Below are positions 19,321 to 27,885 of a DNA stretch of 64,000 nucleotides, piece after piece; positions within the stretch are counted from its first letter, which is position 1, and every line of letters starts with the position of its first letter. Source of the DNA: Psychromonas sp. Urea-02u-13 (GTDB lineage: Bacteria; Pseudomonadota; Gammaproteobacteria; Enterobacterales; Psychromonadaceae); assembly GCF_002835995.1 (NCBI RefSeq), contig NZ_PJBZ01000041.1:62001-126000 (forward strand). The letters run 5' to 3'. The translations under genes and the position numbers were made by a program. The notes under the pieces were generated by a model. It had not been told where the DNA came from and did no database searches. It saw only the letters and a list, made by a program, of their open reading frames with translations.

Positions 19321-20054
19321 TAATCTTCCGAGCGAATAGGCGCGATAAATAAATATCCCTTACCACGGACTGTTTTGATAATATTAGGCGCTTTTGCATC
19401 GTCCCCTAAATAATTACGTAAACGGCTGAGGTGCACATCAATCCCACGCTCATTAGCAAAGGCATCACGACCATGTAACGATTGGCAAATTTGATCACGC
19501 GAAATTGGCTTATCACCACTCTCTAAAAACAACATCAATAATTGAAAATCAGCACCGGTGAGCGGAAATACAGTGTTATTAGTGTCTAATAAAACATGTT
19601 GTTGTGTATCGAGTTTCCAATGAGCAAAACACAAATAACGTGATTTTTCCTTTTCTTTTATTTCTTGTTCGTCTTGGGCGACAAACAGTGTGCGTCGTAA
19701 TAGAGCCTTAATGCGCGCTAGCAGTTCACGTGGGCTAAAAGGCTTAGCAATATAATCGTCAGCGCCTATTTCAAGACCCAACACCCTATCCATCTCATCG
19801 GAGTTTGCAGTCAACATAATAATAGGCACATTAGACGTTTGTCTGATGCGTTGGCATAATGTAAAACCATCATCTCCGGGTAACATCACATCTAAAATAA
19901 TAAGATCTGGCTGATGACAGTCTAATTTTCTATCCATCTCAATACCATCTTCTGCGGTGATCACATCGAAGCTATTTTTAGTCAGGTATTGTGCTAATAA
20001 TTCTCGAATGTCTTGATCATCATCAACGACTAATACTTGTTTTACATTACTCAC
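19320..20054 (-). CDS. OmpR-family response regulator
   Basis: DNA-binding response regulator, 244 residues, partner of the kinase downstream. The receiver domain has the acidic pocket DDD (11-13), phospho-acceptor D55 (LIILDVMLPG) and K104 (YIAKPFSPRE). The C-terminal winged helix includes 'RGIDVHLSRLRNYLGD' and 'IIKTVRGKGYLF'. It starts with GTG at 20054, with AAAGGTG just upstream. First gene of the three-gene operon. Its likely target is sugar uptake or its own operon, by analogy with GltR; this is inference. Confidence 0.9.
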   Translation of the reverse strand: MSNVKQVLVVDDDQDIRELLAQYLTKNSFDVITAEDGIEMDRKLDCHQPDLIILDVMLPGDDGFTLCQRIRQTSNVPIIMLTANSDEMDRVLGLEIGADDYIAKPFSPRELLARIKALLRRTLFVAQDEQEIKEKEKSRYLCFAHWKLDTQQHVLLDTNNTVFPLTGADFQLLMLFLESGDKPISRDQICQSLHGRDAFANERGIDVHLSRLRNYLGDDAKAPNIIKTVRGKGYLFIAPIRSED

Positions 20055-20237
20055 AGCTACACCTTTTTATTATTGACTATTTAGGAGAAGAATAGCGAAA
20101 CTATCGCTATTTGGGTAGAAATAAAAGCCGCAAATATCGACTCGGTAACAAGCGTTTAATTAATCTGCACAATATAAATTAAAGCCTTATATAACAACAG
20201 CTTGATAAAAATGTTGAACTTTTGCTAATTTTTACAC

Positions 20238-20265
20238 TTGCCAGCAGTAAAAACGATGCTAAAAT
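20238..20265 (+). promoter_or_regulatory. Candidate promoter of the norspermidine operon
   Basis: TTGCCA (20238-20243), a 16-base spacer, then TAAAAT (20260-20265). This would start transcription near 20272, about 40 bases before the ribosome site of the small leader ORF. Pattern-based. Confidence 0.5.
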
Positions 20266-20320
20266 GCGCGCGTTTTAGTACTCAATTCAACCCATTTAGC
20301 TAACAAAATAGGAGCACAAT

Positions 20321-20404
20321 ATGATATTTCAATTAATAAACAAATTCCGTGTTCCTAAACCGTTATGTAGATCAATATTTAGTGCTATTCGCACTGAACC
20401 TTGA
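20321..20404 (+). CDS. Candidate 27-codon leader peptide of the norspermidine operon
   Basis: A small ORF (starting MIFQLINKFRV and ending SAIRTEP) with an excellent ribosome site, AGGAGC six bases before the ATG, better than that of many full genes here. It lies between a plausible promoter and the first enzyme gene (dat), ending 107 bases before it. The peptide is basic and resembles no family I know. The following spacer is C-rich and G-poor (about two C per G), as expected of a Rho-loading region. In enterobacteria the speF leader peptide SpeFL controls polyamine genes through ribosome stalling and Rho. A similar role here is inference. Confidence 0.5.
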   Translation: MIFQLINKFRVPKPLCRSIFSAIRTEP

Positions 20405-20511
20405 GCCCACAGCAACTTCCTAGTTAGACCTTTGAGCTTGTAAATCACCCGCTCACTCCACTATTTTAGTTCCATTTTATGGCAGCCCTTTAACTATTTA
20501 AGGATTCCGTT

Positions 20512-21921
20512 ATGCAAAACGTTCTTAATCTTGCACCCGACACTGTATTGACTAATTATCAAGAAATTCCAGTGATTACTACACCCTATGATTTAGTACC
20601 TGATGAAGTATTACTCAGTCAGGAACATTATGAGTCAGAGGTGCGTTCGTATCCACGACGTATTCCCATCGCAATCAAAACAACGCGTGGCGTGATAGTA
20701 GAAGATACTAAAGGGCAAACTTACGTTGATTGTTTAGCTGGCGCCGGTGCTTTACCGCTAGGTTACAACCACAGCGAGATTAATCAGGTGATGATCACTC
20801 AACTTAATGAGGGTGTGCCTTACCAAACGTTAGATCTTACTACGCCAACAAAAGATGCCTTTATTAAAGCAGTGATGCAATTCTTACCGGCAAACTTTGC
20901 AAAAACAGCACGTATTCAATTTTGTGGCCCTTCGGGCGCAGATGCTGTTGAAGCCTCTATCAAGCTGGCAAAATTAGTGACTAAACGTAATACCATGGCC
21001 TCGTTCCACGGTGCTTATCACGGTATGACCAATGGTGCGTTAGCATTAACAGGTAGCTTAAGTGCTAAAGAACGCCGTACAGGTCTGATGTCTGACGTGC
21101 ATTTCTTCCCTTTCCCTTATAGTTACCGATGCTCATTTGGTCTGGGTGGCGAAGAAGGTGCAGCACAAAGCATTCGTTACATCGAATCGGTATTATGTGA
21201 TGATGAAAGTGGCATTACTAAACCCGCAGCGATTATTGTTGAACCTATTCAAGGTGAAGGTGGGGTTATTCCTGCACCTGTAAAATGGCTACAAGAATTA
21301 CGTCGCATCACAACAGAACACGGAATCTTACTGATATTTGATGAAATCCAATGTGGTATTGGCCGTTCTGGTGATAACTTTGGTTTTGAAGCTGCAGGTA
21401 TTGAACCTGATATTCTTGTGCTTTCAAAAGCCGTGGGTGGCGGTATGCCAATGTCATTGATTCTTTACCATGAGAAATTTGATTGCTGGAATGCGGGCGA
21501 GCACACAGGTACTTTCCGCGGTAATCAATTAGCGATGGCAAGTGGCGCAAAAACCTTAGAAATTATCAAACGTGATAATTTAACTGAGAATGCACGTTTA
21601 CGTGGTGAGCAATTACGTCACGGTTTCGCTGAGTTACAGAAGCAATTCCCTCAGATTGGTGATATCCGTGGCCGTGGTTTGATGAATGCGATTGAAATCA
21701 TTACACCTGAAGTAACTAATTCATTGGGTCAAGCAGAAGCGGATCCTGAGCTAGCAGCTAAAATTCAGCGTGCCGCATTAGAGCAGGGCTTAATCATCGA
21801 AAAAGGTGGCCGTAAAGGTGCGGTACTGCGCTTTTTACCACCACTTATTATCAGTGAAACACAGATTGATTTTGTTATTGCGACGCTTGCAACTGCTTTT
21901 ACCCACGCGTTGGGTAACTAA
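20512..21921 (+). CDS. dat: Diaminobutyrate-2-oxoglutarate aminotransferase
   Basis: Class III PLP aminotransferase, 469 residues, that makes L-2,4-diaminobutyrate from aspartate semialdehyde and glutamate. Visible: 'CLAGAGALPLGYNH', 'CGPSGADAVEASIKLAK', 'FHGAYHGMTNGAL', 'IFDEIQCGIGRSG', and the PLP lysine in LSKAVGGGMP. First enzyme of the operon dat-ddc-CANSDH-nspC; only two bases separate it from ddc. In Vibrio the aminotransferase and decarboxylase are fused into one protein; here they are separate genes, as in Acinetobacter. The context rules out an ectoine role, since no ectA or ectC is present. Confidence 0.9.
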   Translation: MQNVLNLAPDTVLTNYQEIPVITTPYDLVPDEVLLSQEHYESEVRSYPRRIPIAIKTTRGVIVEDTKGQTYVDCLAGAGALPLGYNHSEINQVMITQLNEGVPYQTLDLTTPTKDAFIKAVMQFLPANFAKTARIQFCGPSGADAVEASIKLAKLVTKRNTMASFHGAYHGMTNGALALTGSLSAKERRTGLMSDVHFFPFPYSYRCSFGLGGEEGAAQSIRYIESVLCDDESGITKPAAIIVEPIQGEGGVIPAPVKWLQELRRITTEHGILLIFDEIQCGIGRSGDNFGFEAAGIEPDILVLSKAVGGGMPMSLILYHEKFDCWNAGEHTGTFRGNQLAMASGAKTLEIIKRDNLTENARLRGEQLRHGFAELQKQFPQIGDIRGRGLMNAIEIITPEVTNSLGQAEADPELAAKIQRAALEQGLIIEKGGRKGAVLRFLPPLIISETQIDFVIATLATAFTHALGN

Positions 21922-21923
21922 TC

Positions 21924-23411
21924 ATGAGTCATGCACAATATTTTATGCATTTGGGCTGTAATAATCGTCCTTTTGAATATGCCGCTGATTTGACGCAAAA
22001 AAGTATTAACGCGTTATTTCAGCAGGCCACTAAGCCTTATTCGGGTCTTGCGCCTGAAGCGCTTAAAGCACAACTTGAAGCTGTAGATTTATCTAAAACA
22101 GAACCTCTGATTGATGTCATTTCGACGGTTAATCACTTAGTCGCTAAGAATTCTATATTGGTGCAGCATGCGCATACCCTAGCGCACTTGCATACTCCAC
22201 CGTTGATTGCATCGGTGGTGGCAGAGCACTTTATTGCAGCCCTTAATCAATCAATGGACTCGTGGGATCAAGCCCCTGCTGCGACCTATGTTGAACAGAT
22301 AATGGTTGATTGGTTATGTAAAACTTATCAGCTTGGTGAGCAGTCAGACGGTGTTTTCACCAGTGGCGGCACACAAAGTAACTTAATGGGTTTATTACTG
22401 GCACGTGATTGGTTTGCGCATAAACATTCAGGTCACAATATCCAGCAAGATGGTCTGCCAGAATACGGTCACAAATTACGTATTCTGTGTTCTGATAAAA
22501 GCCATTTTACAGTGCAAAAATCTGCGGCCTTAATGGGTCTTGGAGAGCGCTCAGTGGTTACTGTCAAAACCAACGTGCAAGGCCAAATAGATTGTCATGA
22601 ATTACAACTAACGATTGATGCCTTAAAAGCGCAAGATCTGTTACCTATCGCAATTGTTGCGACAGCCGGTACAACAGACCATGGTGCAATTGATGACTTA
22701 CAACAAGTCGTTGAAATAGCAAAAAACAGTGGTTGTTGGTCGCATATTGATGGCGCTTATGGCGGCGCGTTAATGCTCAGTAAAAAGCATAAGGCACGCC
22801 TACAAGGTATTGAATCTGCAGACAGTGTGAGCGTTGATTTTCATAAATTGTTCTATCAAACGATCAGTTGTGGCGCATTGCTTATCAAAAATAAAGCCAA
22901 TTTTAATACCCTTTTACATCACGCGGATTACCTTAACCGTGAAGGTGACGAGTTGCCTAACTTAGTGGACAAAAGCATTGCGACCACTAAACGCTTCGAT
23001 GCCTTAAAAATGTTCATGACATTAAAAGCAGTGGGTGCAGAAACGCTGGGGACTATGTATGACGACTTGCTTGCATTAACTGAACAAGTCGCTGATTTAG
23101 TGAAACAAAACAGTAAATTTGAACTGTGCTGTGAACCGCTATTATCAACGGTATTATTTCGTTTGAGTGAACAAGGAACCTTGACTGATAATGAATTTAA
23201 TCAGCTTCACCAAACATTACGTTTACAGTTACTGACATCAGGCGATGCAGTGATTGCAGAGACCAAAGTGGATGGCAAACTGTTCTTAAAATTCACCTTG
23301 CTTAATCCTTGTTTAACGATTGAAGACTTTGATTCACTGTTTAATAAAATTGAATCAACGGCAACACAACTTATAACTCAAGTTAAAAACAAATCTCAGG
23401 AAGAAAAATAA
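21924..23411 (+). CDS. ddc: L-2,4-diaminobutyrate decarboxylase
   Basis: Group II PLP decarboxylase, 495 residues, producing 1,3-diaminopropane from diaminobutyrate. Visible: 'FTSGGTQSNLMGLLLAR', 'ATAGTTDHGAID', 'HIDGAYGGALMLS', and the PLP lysine in SVDFHKLFYQ. It sits between the aminotransferase (2-base gap) and the carboxynorspermidine dehydrogenase gene (1-base gap), which fixes the substrate as diaminobutyrate rather than tyrosine or glutamate. Confidence 0.9.
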   Translation: MSHAQYFMHLGCNNRPFEYAADLTQKSINALFQQATKPYSGLAPEALKAQLEAVDLSKTEPLIDVISTVNHLVAKNSILVQHAHTLAHLHTPPLIASVVAEHFIAALNQSMDSWDQAPAATYVEQIMVDWLCKTYQLGEQSDGVFTSGGTQSNLMGLLLARDWFAHKHSGHNIQQDGLPEYGHKLRILCSDKSHFTVQKSAALMGLGERSVVTVKTNVQGQIDCHELQLTIDALKAQDLLPIAIVATAGTTDHGAIDDLQQVVEIAKNSGCWSHIDGAYGGALMLSKKHKARLQGIESADSVSVDFHKLFYQTISCGALLIKNKANFNTLLHHADYLNREGDELPNLVDKSIATTKRFDALKMFMTLKAVGAETLGTMYDDLLALTEQVADLVKQNSKFELCCEPLLSTVLFRLSEQGTLTDNEFNQLHQTLRLQLLTSGDAVIAETKVDGKLFLKFTLLNPCLTIEDFDSLFNKIESTATQLITQVKNKSQEEK

Positions 23412-23412
23412 C

Positions 23413-24630
23413 ATGTCTGTATTACAAATTGGCGCCGGTGGCGTTGGCTGGGTTATTGCCCATAAATGTGCTCAAAACAACGATGTTTTTGGTGATATTA
23501 CAATTGCTTCACGTACTGTTTCTAAATGTGAAAAAATCATTACCTCTATCAAAGGGCGTAATAACCTAAAAGATACCAACAAAAAACTATCAGCAGTAAA
23601 AGTTGATGCCGACAGCGTTGAAGCATTGGTTGCACTTATCAATGAAGTAAAACCTGATCTGTTAATTAATGCTGGTCCTCCTTGGGTAAATGTAGCGATC
23701 ATGGAAGCGTGTGTACAAACTAAAACCGCTTACCTTGATACATCAGTAGCAACTGATTTATGCAGCGAAGGCCAACAAGTACCTGAAGCTTATGATCCAC
23801 AATGGGCCTTTGCAGATCGTTTCGTCGATGCAGGCATTACCGGTATTTTAGGTGCTGGTTTTGATCCCGGTGTAGTCAGTGTTTTTGCAACTTATGCACA
23901 CAAACACTTGTTTGATGAAATCGATAGCATCGATGTAATGGATGTTAACGCGGGCGATCACGGCCAAAAGTTTGCAACAAACTTTGACCCAGAAACAAAC
24001 ATGTTAGAGATTCAAGGTGACTCGTTCTACTTTGAAGATAAAAAATGGCATCAAGTACCGTGCCATAGCCGCATGATGGAATTTGATTTCCCGGTAGTAG
24101 GCAAACAAAAAGTTTACTCAATGGCACACGATGAAGTACGTTCTATGGCGGAATACTTACCAGCAAAACGTATCGAATTCTGGATGGGGTTCTCTGATAG
24201 TTACCTTAACTACTTCAATGTTATGCGTGATATCGGCCTATTAAGTCCAAATCCAATTACTACAGTTGATGGCATTACCGTTGAACCGCTTAAAGTATTA
24301 AAAGCGATTCTTCCAGATCCAACATCACTGGCTTCTGGTTACACAGGTAAAACCTGTATCGGTACTTGGGTGCGTGGTCAAAAAGATGGCGTACAAAAAA
24401 GTGTCTTTATCTACAATATTTGCGACCATAAAGAAGCGTATATTGAAGTTGAACATCAAGCTATCTCTTACACAACAGGCGTTCCTGCCATCACAGCGGC
24501 ACTTTTATACTTCCAAGGTAAATGGAGCAATAAAGGGTTGTACAATGTTGAACAGTTAAACCCTGATCACTTCCTTGAATTGATGCCTCGCATCGGTTTA
24601 ACATGGCAAGTACAAGAGTTAGACGCTTAG
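23413..24630 (+). CDS. Carboxynorspermidine dehydrogenase (CANSDH)
   Basis: Saccharopine-dehydrogenase-fold enzyme, 405 residues, that condenses 1,3-diaminopropane (or putrescine) with aspartate semialdehyde and reduces the product with NADPH to carboxynorspermidine (or carboxyspermidine). The N-terminal Rossmann motif is IGAGGVGWV (about 6-14), followed by 'INAGPPWVN', 'GAGFDPGVVSVF' and 'DVNAGDHG' of this family. It is translationally close to ddc. A strong hairpin terminator follows 30 bases after its stop, ahead of nspC. Confidence 0.92.
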   Translation: MSVLQIGAGGVGWVIAHKCAQNNDVFGDITIASRTVSKCEKIITSIKGRNNLKDTNKKLSAVKVDADSVEALVALINEVKPDLLINAGPPWVNVAIMEACVQTKTAYLDTSVATDLCSEGQQVPEAYDPQWAFADRFVDAGITGILGAGFDPGVVSVFATYAHKHLFDEIDSIDVMDVNAGDHGQKFATNFDPETNMLEIQGDSFYFEDKKWHQVPCHSRMMEFDFPVVGKQKVYSMAHDEVRSMAEYLPAKRIEFWMGFSDSYLNYFNVMRDIGLLSPNPITTVDGITVEPLKVLKAILPDPTSLASGYTGKTCIGTWVRGQKDGVQKSVFIYNICDHKEAYIEVEHQAISYTTGVPAITAALLYFQGKWSNKGLYNVEQLNPDHFLELMPRIGLTWQVQELDA

Positions 24631-24660
24631 CACTAAGCTAGAAAGCAGATAACCAATTCA

Positions 24661-24682
24661 AGGGGCATATTGCCCCTTTTTT
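24661..24682 (+). terminator. Internal terminator between CANSDH and nspC
   Basis: Stem AGGGGCA/TGCCCCT with a 3-base loop and six Ts. It lies inside the norspermidine operon, 30 bases before the nspC ATG, so nspC should receive less transcript or have its own start. Confidence 0.85.
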
Positions 24683-24712
24683 ATATCTTAAAGTTGCAAG
24701 GCCGAGTAAAAA

Positions 24713-25840
24713 ATGAATACCGATAACCTACAAACCCCCTACTTCCTAATTGATGAAACAAAACTGATTGAGAACCTTGAGAAAGCAAAACTGCTCAAGG
24801 AGCTTTCTGGTGCAAAGTTGGTATTAGCACTTAAATGTTTCTCTACCTTTGGCACCTTCGAAACCATTAAACCGTACCTTGATGGCACCACAAGCTCTGG
24901 CCCTTACGAAGTAAAATTAGGTTATGAAGAGTTTGGCGGGGAAACACACGCTTACAGCGTAGGTTATTCAAAAGCAGATATTGAAGCGGTTAAAGGGATG
25001 TCTGATAAAATCATCTTCAATTCATTATCTCAACTTGATACCCATTTTGATGCTTGTCATCCACATGCTTCACTGGGTTTACGCATTAATCCAGAGCGCA
25101 GTATGGCAGGACAAGATCTTGCTAATCCAACACGTCCTTATTCACGATTAGGTGTGAAACAGGATTTATTGGATAAGTCGGTATTAGATAAAGTGGAAGG
25201 TTTTATGTTTCACATGAATTGTGAAAATAAAGATGTTGATGCTTTTATCGCTATTTTAGAGCATATCTCAACGACTTTTTCAGAGTATTTAACAACGCTA
25301 AAATGGCTTAGTTTAGGCGGGGGTATCTTTTTTACTTATCCTGATTATCCAATTGAGAAATTAGCAGCTGCATTAAAAGCATTCAGCGAGAAACATGATA
25401 TTCAACTTTACTTAGAGCCCGGTGAAGCAATCATTACCCGCACCGCAGATTTAGTAGTCAGTGTGATCGATATTGTTGAAAATGACAAAAAAACAGCCAT
25501 TGTAGACAGCGCAACGGAAGCACATCGTTTAGATACCTTAATTTACGATGAGCCAGCTTCAATACGTGAAGCCTCAGCATCAGGTAAATTCCCTTATGTG
25601 ATTGGCTCTTGCTCATGTTTAGCGGGAGATCAATTCTGTGAAACACAATTTGAAGCACCACTTGAAATTGGCCAGAAGTTACATCTGATGGACAGCGCCG
25701 GATATACCATGGTAAAGCTAAATTGGTTTAATGGTTTGAAGATGCCAAGTATTTATTATCAACGTGTATCAGGTGATATTGAGTTACTCAATGAATTTGC
25801 TTACCAAGATTTTAAAGCAACACTAGGCAAAAGAACTTAA
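24713..25840 (+). CDS. nspC: Carboxynorspermidine decarboxylase NspC
   Basis: PLP enzyme of the alanine-racemase fold, 375 residues, catalysing the last step to norspermidine (or spermidine). The PLP lysine is in [12 protein letters not shown]; other marks are 'GLRINPE', 'FMFHMNCEN', '[14 protein letters not shown]', 'YLEPGEAI' and '[11 protein letters not shown]' with the substrate-side Cys. In Vibrio cholerae this pathway feeds norspermidine signalling and biofilm control. A hairpin follows the stop. Confidence 0.94.
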   Translation: MNTDNLQTPYFLIDETKLIENLEKAKLLKELSGAKLVLALKCFSTFGTFETIKPYLDGTTSSGPYEVKLGYEEFGGETHAYSVGYSKADIEAVKGMSDKIIFNSLSQLDTHFDACHPHASLGLRINPERSMAGQDLANPTRPYSRLGVKQDLLDKSVLDKVEGFMFHMNCENKDVDAFIAILEHISTTFSEYLTTLKWLSLGGGIFFTYPDYPIEKLAAALKAFSEKHDIQLYLEPGEAIITRTADLVVSVIDIVENDKKTAIVDSATEAHRLDTLIYDEPASIREASASGKFPYVIGSCSCLAGDQFCETQFEAPLEIGQKLHLMDSAGYTMVKLNWFNGLKMPSIYYQRVSGDIELLNEFAYQDFKATLGKRT

Positions 25841-25858
25841 GAAATTTTGCAAACAGTA

Positions 25859-25877
25859 ACGGCAGTATTCCTGCCGT
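25859..25877 (+). terminator. Weak hairpin after nspC
   Basis: ACGGCAG-tattc-CTGCCGT, 18 bases after the stop, without a T-run. It could act as a partial terminator or a 3' stabiliser. Confidence 0.4.
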
Positions 25878-25880
25878 AAT

Positions 25881-26042
25881 ATACCAATCTGATTAAGTAT
25901 GTGATGTAAATTTTGCGCACTAAAAATGGCTTTGCTCAAGGCAAAAGTTGATGCAAATGGTTGTTCCCTTTGCGAAACGTTTAACGAAGAGATAAGTTAT
26001 TTTAACAAGTAAAATAGATCAGATATTTATTCCGATTGGTAT
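25881..26042. mobile_element. 162-bp MITE-like element
   Basis: Bounded by inverted repeats ATACCAATCTGATTAA on the left and, read from the right end inward, ATACCAATCGGAATAAA; the outer nine bases are identical. No coding capacity. Similar ACCAATC...GATTGGT bounded repeats are known from marine gammaproteobacteria. Its right end reaches the first base of the stop codon of the minus-strand GGDEF gene. Confidence 0.65.
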
Positions 26043-27627
26043 TAGTCCTCATCAGAGAAAGACTTCACCACAAAGCAATTACACCCTTGGTATTTTGCCT
26101 CATAAAGCGCCGCGTCAGCCTCTCTCAGTATGTCATTAATTGAAAGGGTATAATCAACAACATCGCTTGGTTTTATAACCACTGCGCCAAAACTAAGCGT
26201 AATATGCTTGGCGGTGACTGAACTCGGGTGTGGTAGAGCGAAGTCTTGCATCACTTTTATAATGTGATTTAATTTTTTATATAAATCTTCATTACTCATC
26301 TCGCCAAATAATAGCGTGAATTCTTCTCCTCCATAACGGGCACAAACATCACTGTTTCGTTGGCATTGTTGGTTTAACACCCTAGCCACTTCGACTAAAG
26401 CAATATCCCCCTCTAAATGCCCTAGTGAATCGTTATAAAGTTTAAAGTAATCAATGTCAGCCATCACAACAACAAAGCCAATTTCATTACGAATACATAA
26501 CTTTTGATGTACTTCCAGAGCGTTCATTAATCCACGGCGATTCAATACTCTTGTTAATGGGTCGGTATTTTCCTGTTTTGATAACTCGTCTTTTTGTTGT
26601 TGCACGATTAACATCAGATCATTAACATTTTGAGAGACCGTCGCCAGTTCCCTCACTTCATACAGACTATCTAATGGGCAGTACCTTCGTGTGCTATCGC
26701 GCTCTTTTATATCAGCAGCTAATTTCTTTACGGGTTTAATAATAGTAATTGATACAAGGCGGTACACGAGATAAATCAATAAACTAATGAGTACGATAAA
26801 GATGAAGCTTTGCTCATTAATTAAGCTCGGTACTTCGCCAACACTATGTTCCAATCTTAAGACTGTAACAACGCTACCAGCGACATCGCGTAAAAGCATA
26901 TCGCTATACGGCTTCACTTTTATATTGTTAGATTTTTCATTCCAATTACGTAACGTAGAAAGCATTTTTTCTGTTGGAATGGGCTGATAAGTAATGTTCG
27001 TTAGCGTGTTCTTAGATAAACCTTCAACAAATTCTTTTTCTAATAATTGCACCATGATTAAAAAACCACGATTTTCCCCCTCAATATCGGAATCTCTAAT
27101 TTGAGTCGTGCTAAACATCGCCGGGCCATGTTGTGTATTAATAAATCCAGATTTTTTAGGCGCGCCATGTTCGGTGGTCGGTGTTGGCAGTAGCGTTAAA
27201 TTATTAGCATTCTTTTCAAAGTCATAAAATGAAAAGGTTATATCTGCTATTTGAGAGCGATGATAACCTTTGGCTAACAGAGGTTTTAAATGTTCGTCTA
27301 AATAAAAAACACCATCAATCTTCAAACTGATGAAGGTGTTTTCATGATATTTTCTTCGATATAACTTGGATCGTTTGAGCGCATAAAATCATAACTTGAT
27401 GTCCATACTGCATAATCAAAATTGATCCTTGCTAGAATTTCAAGTTTATCTGAGATATTAAAAGTAAGAATATCAAGCTCTCTTTCTGATAATTTAGCAA
27501 TGCTTTGTTCTAATTTTGGTAACTCAATATAATAGCGATAGCTGAATACCGATGTGGTAAACAAAATAAACAGAAAAGTCAGTAAACGTAACTGTAATTG
27601 ATTAAATGTAATTACTTTTGTCATCAA
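26042..27627 (-). pseudogene. CHASE4-GGDEF diguanylate cyclase, frameshifted
   Basis: Two ORFs (27627-27322 and 27325-26042) make one membrane-bound cyclase split by a -1 shift near 27345. The first 101 residues hold a membrane helix and the start of a CHASE4-type sensor ('FDYAVWTSSYDF'). The other frame continues it with ENTFISLKIDGVFYLD, then a second helix, a HAMP-like linker and a full GGDEF domain. One extra base (for example AATATCCATG) would join them. The GGDEF half has an intact active site, YGGEEF, and an inhibitory RNSD I-site five residues before it. The downstream ORF has only a TTG start inside the sensor. Either a decayed gene or a sequencing error. Confidence 0.85.
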
Positions 27628-27885
27628 GTTGCCTTGTGGAAGTACTCGCTAGTCACTTGAATTATCGAGAGTATTGCCAAAAGAGTAGACCAAAACAGGC
27701 GTTAATGTTGATTCAAGGTAGGTCAGCTAGGAAATGTAAGGCGTTGATCACTTAATAAAGCGTGAGCGAATAATTAAAAGGAATACACAACTAAAATTAT
27801 CCTCATAATGATCATTATCACTATTTAAAAAAACGTTCTCACGCTACAATTTCTATTACTTGTTCAATAAGACAGAGAGCCATCG
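27628..27885. promoter_or_regulatory. Divergent region GGDEF gene / dgt with a palindrome
   Basis: A 258-bp spacer. A perfect 14-bp palindrome ATAATGATCATTAT (27805-27818) lies 68 bases before the dgt ATG and resembles part of a Fur box, though it lacks the full 19-bp pattern. No convincing -35/-10 pair. Confidence 0.35.

Noticed and set aside
20512-21921. EctB of an ectoine operon
   Set aside because: The aminotransferase resembles EctB, but ectA and ectC are missing and ddc, CANSDH and nspC follow, so the product goes to norspermidine.
27322-27627. Independent small membrane protein of 101 residues
   Set aside because: Its continuation in the next frame completes a CHASE4-GGDEF protein, and the ORF ends abruptly inside the sensor domain.
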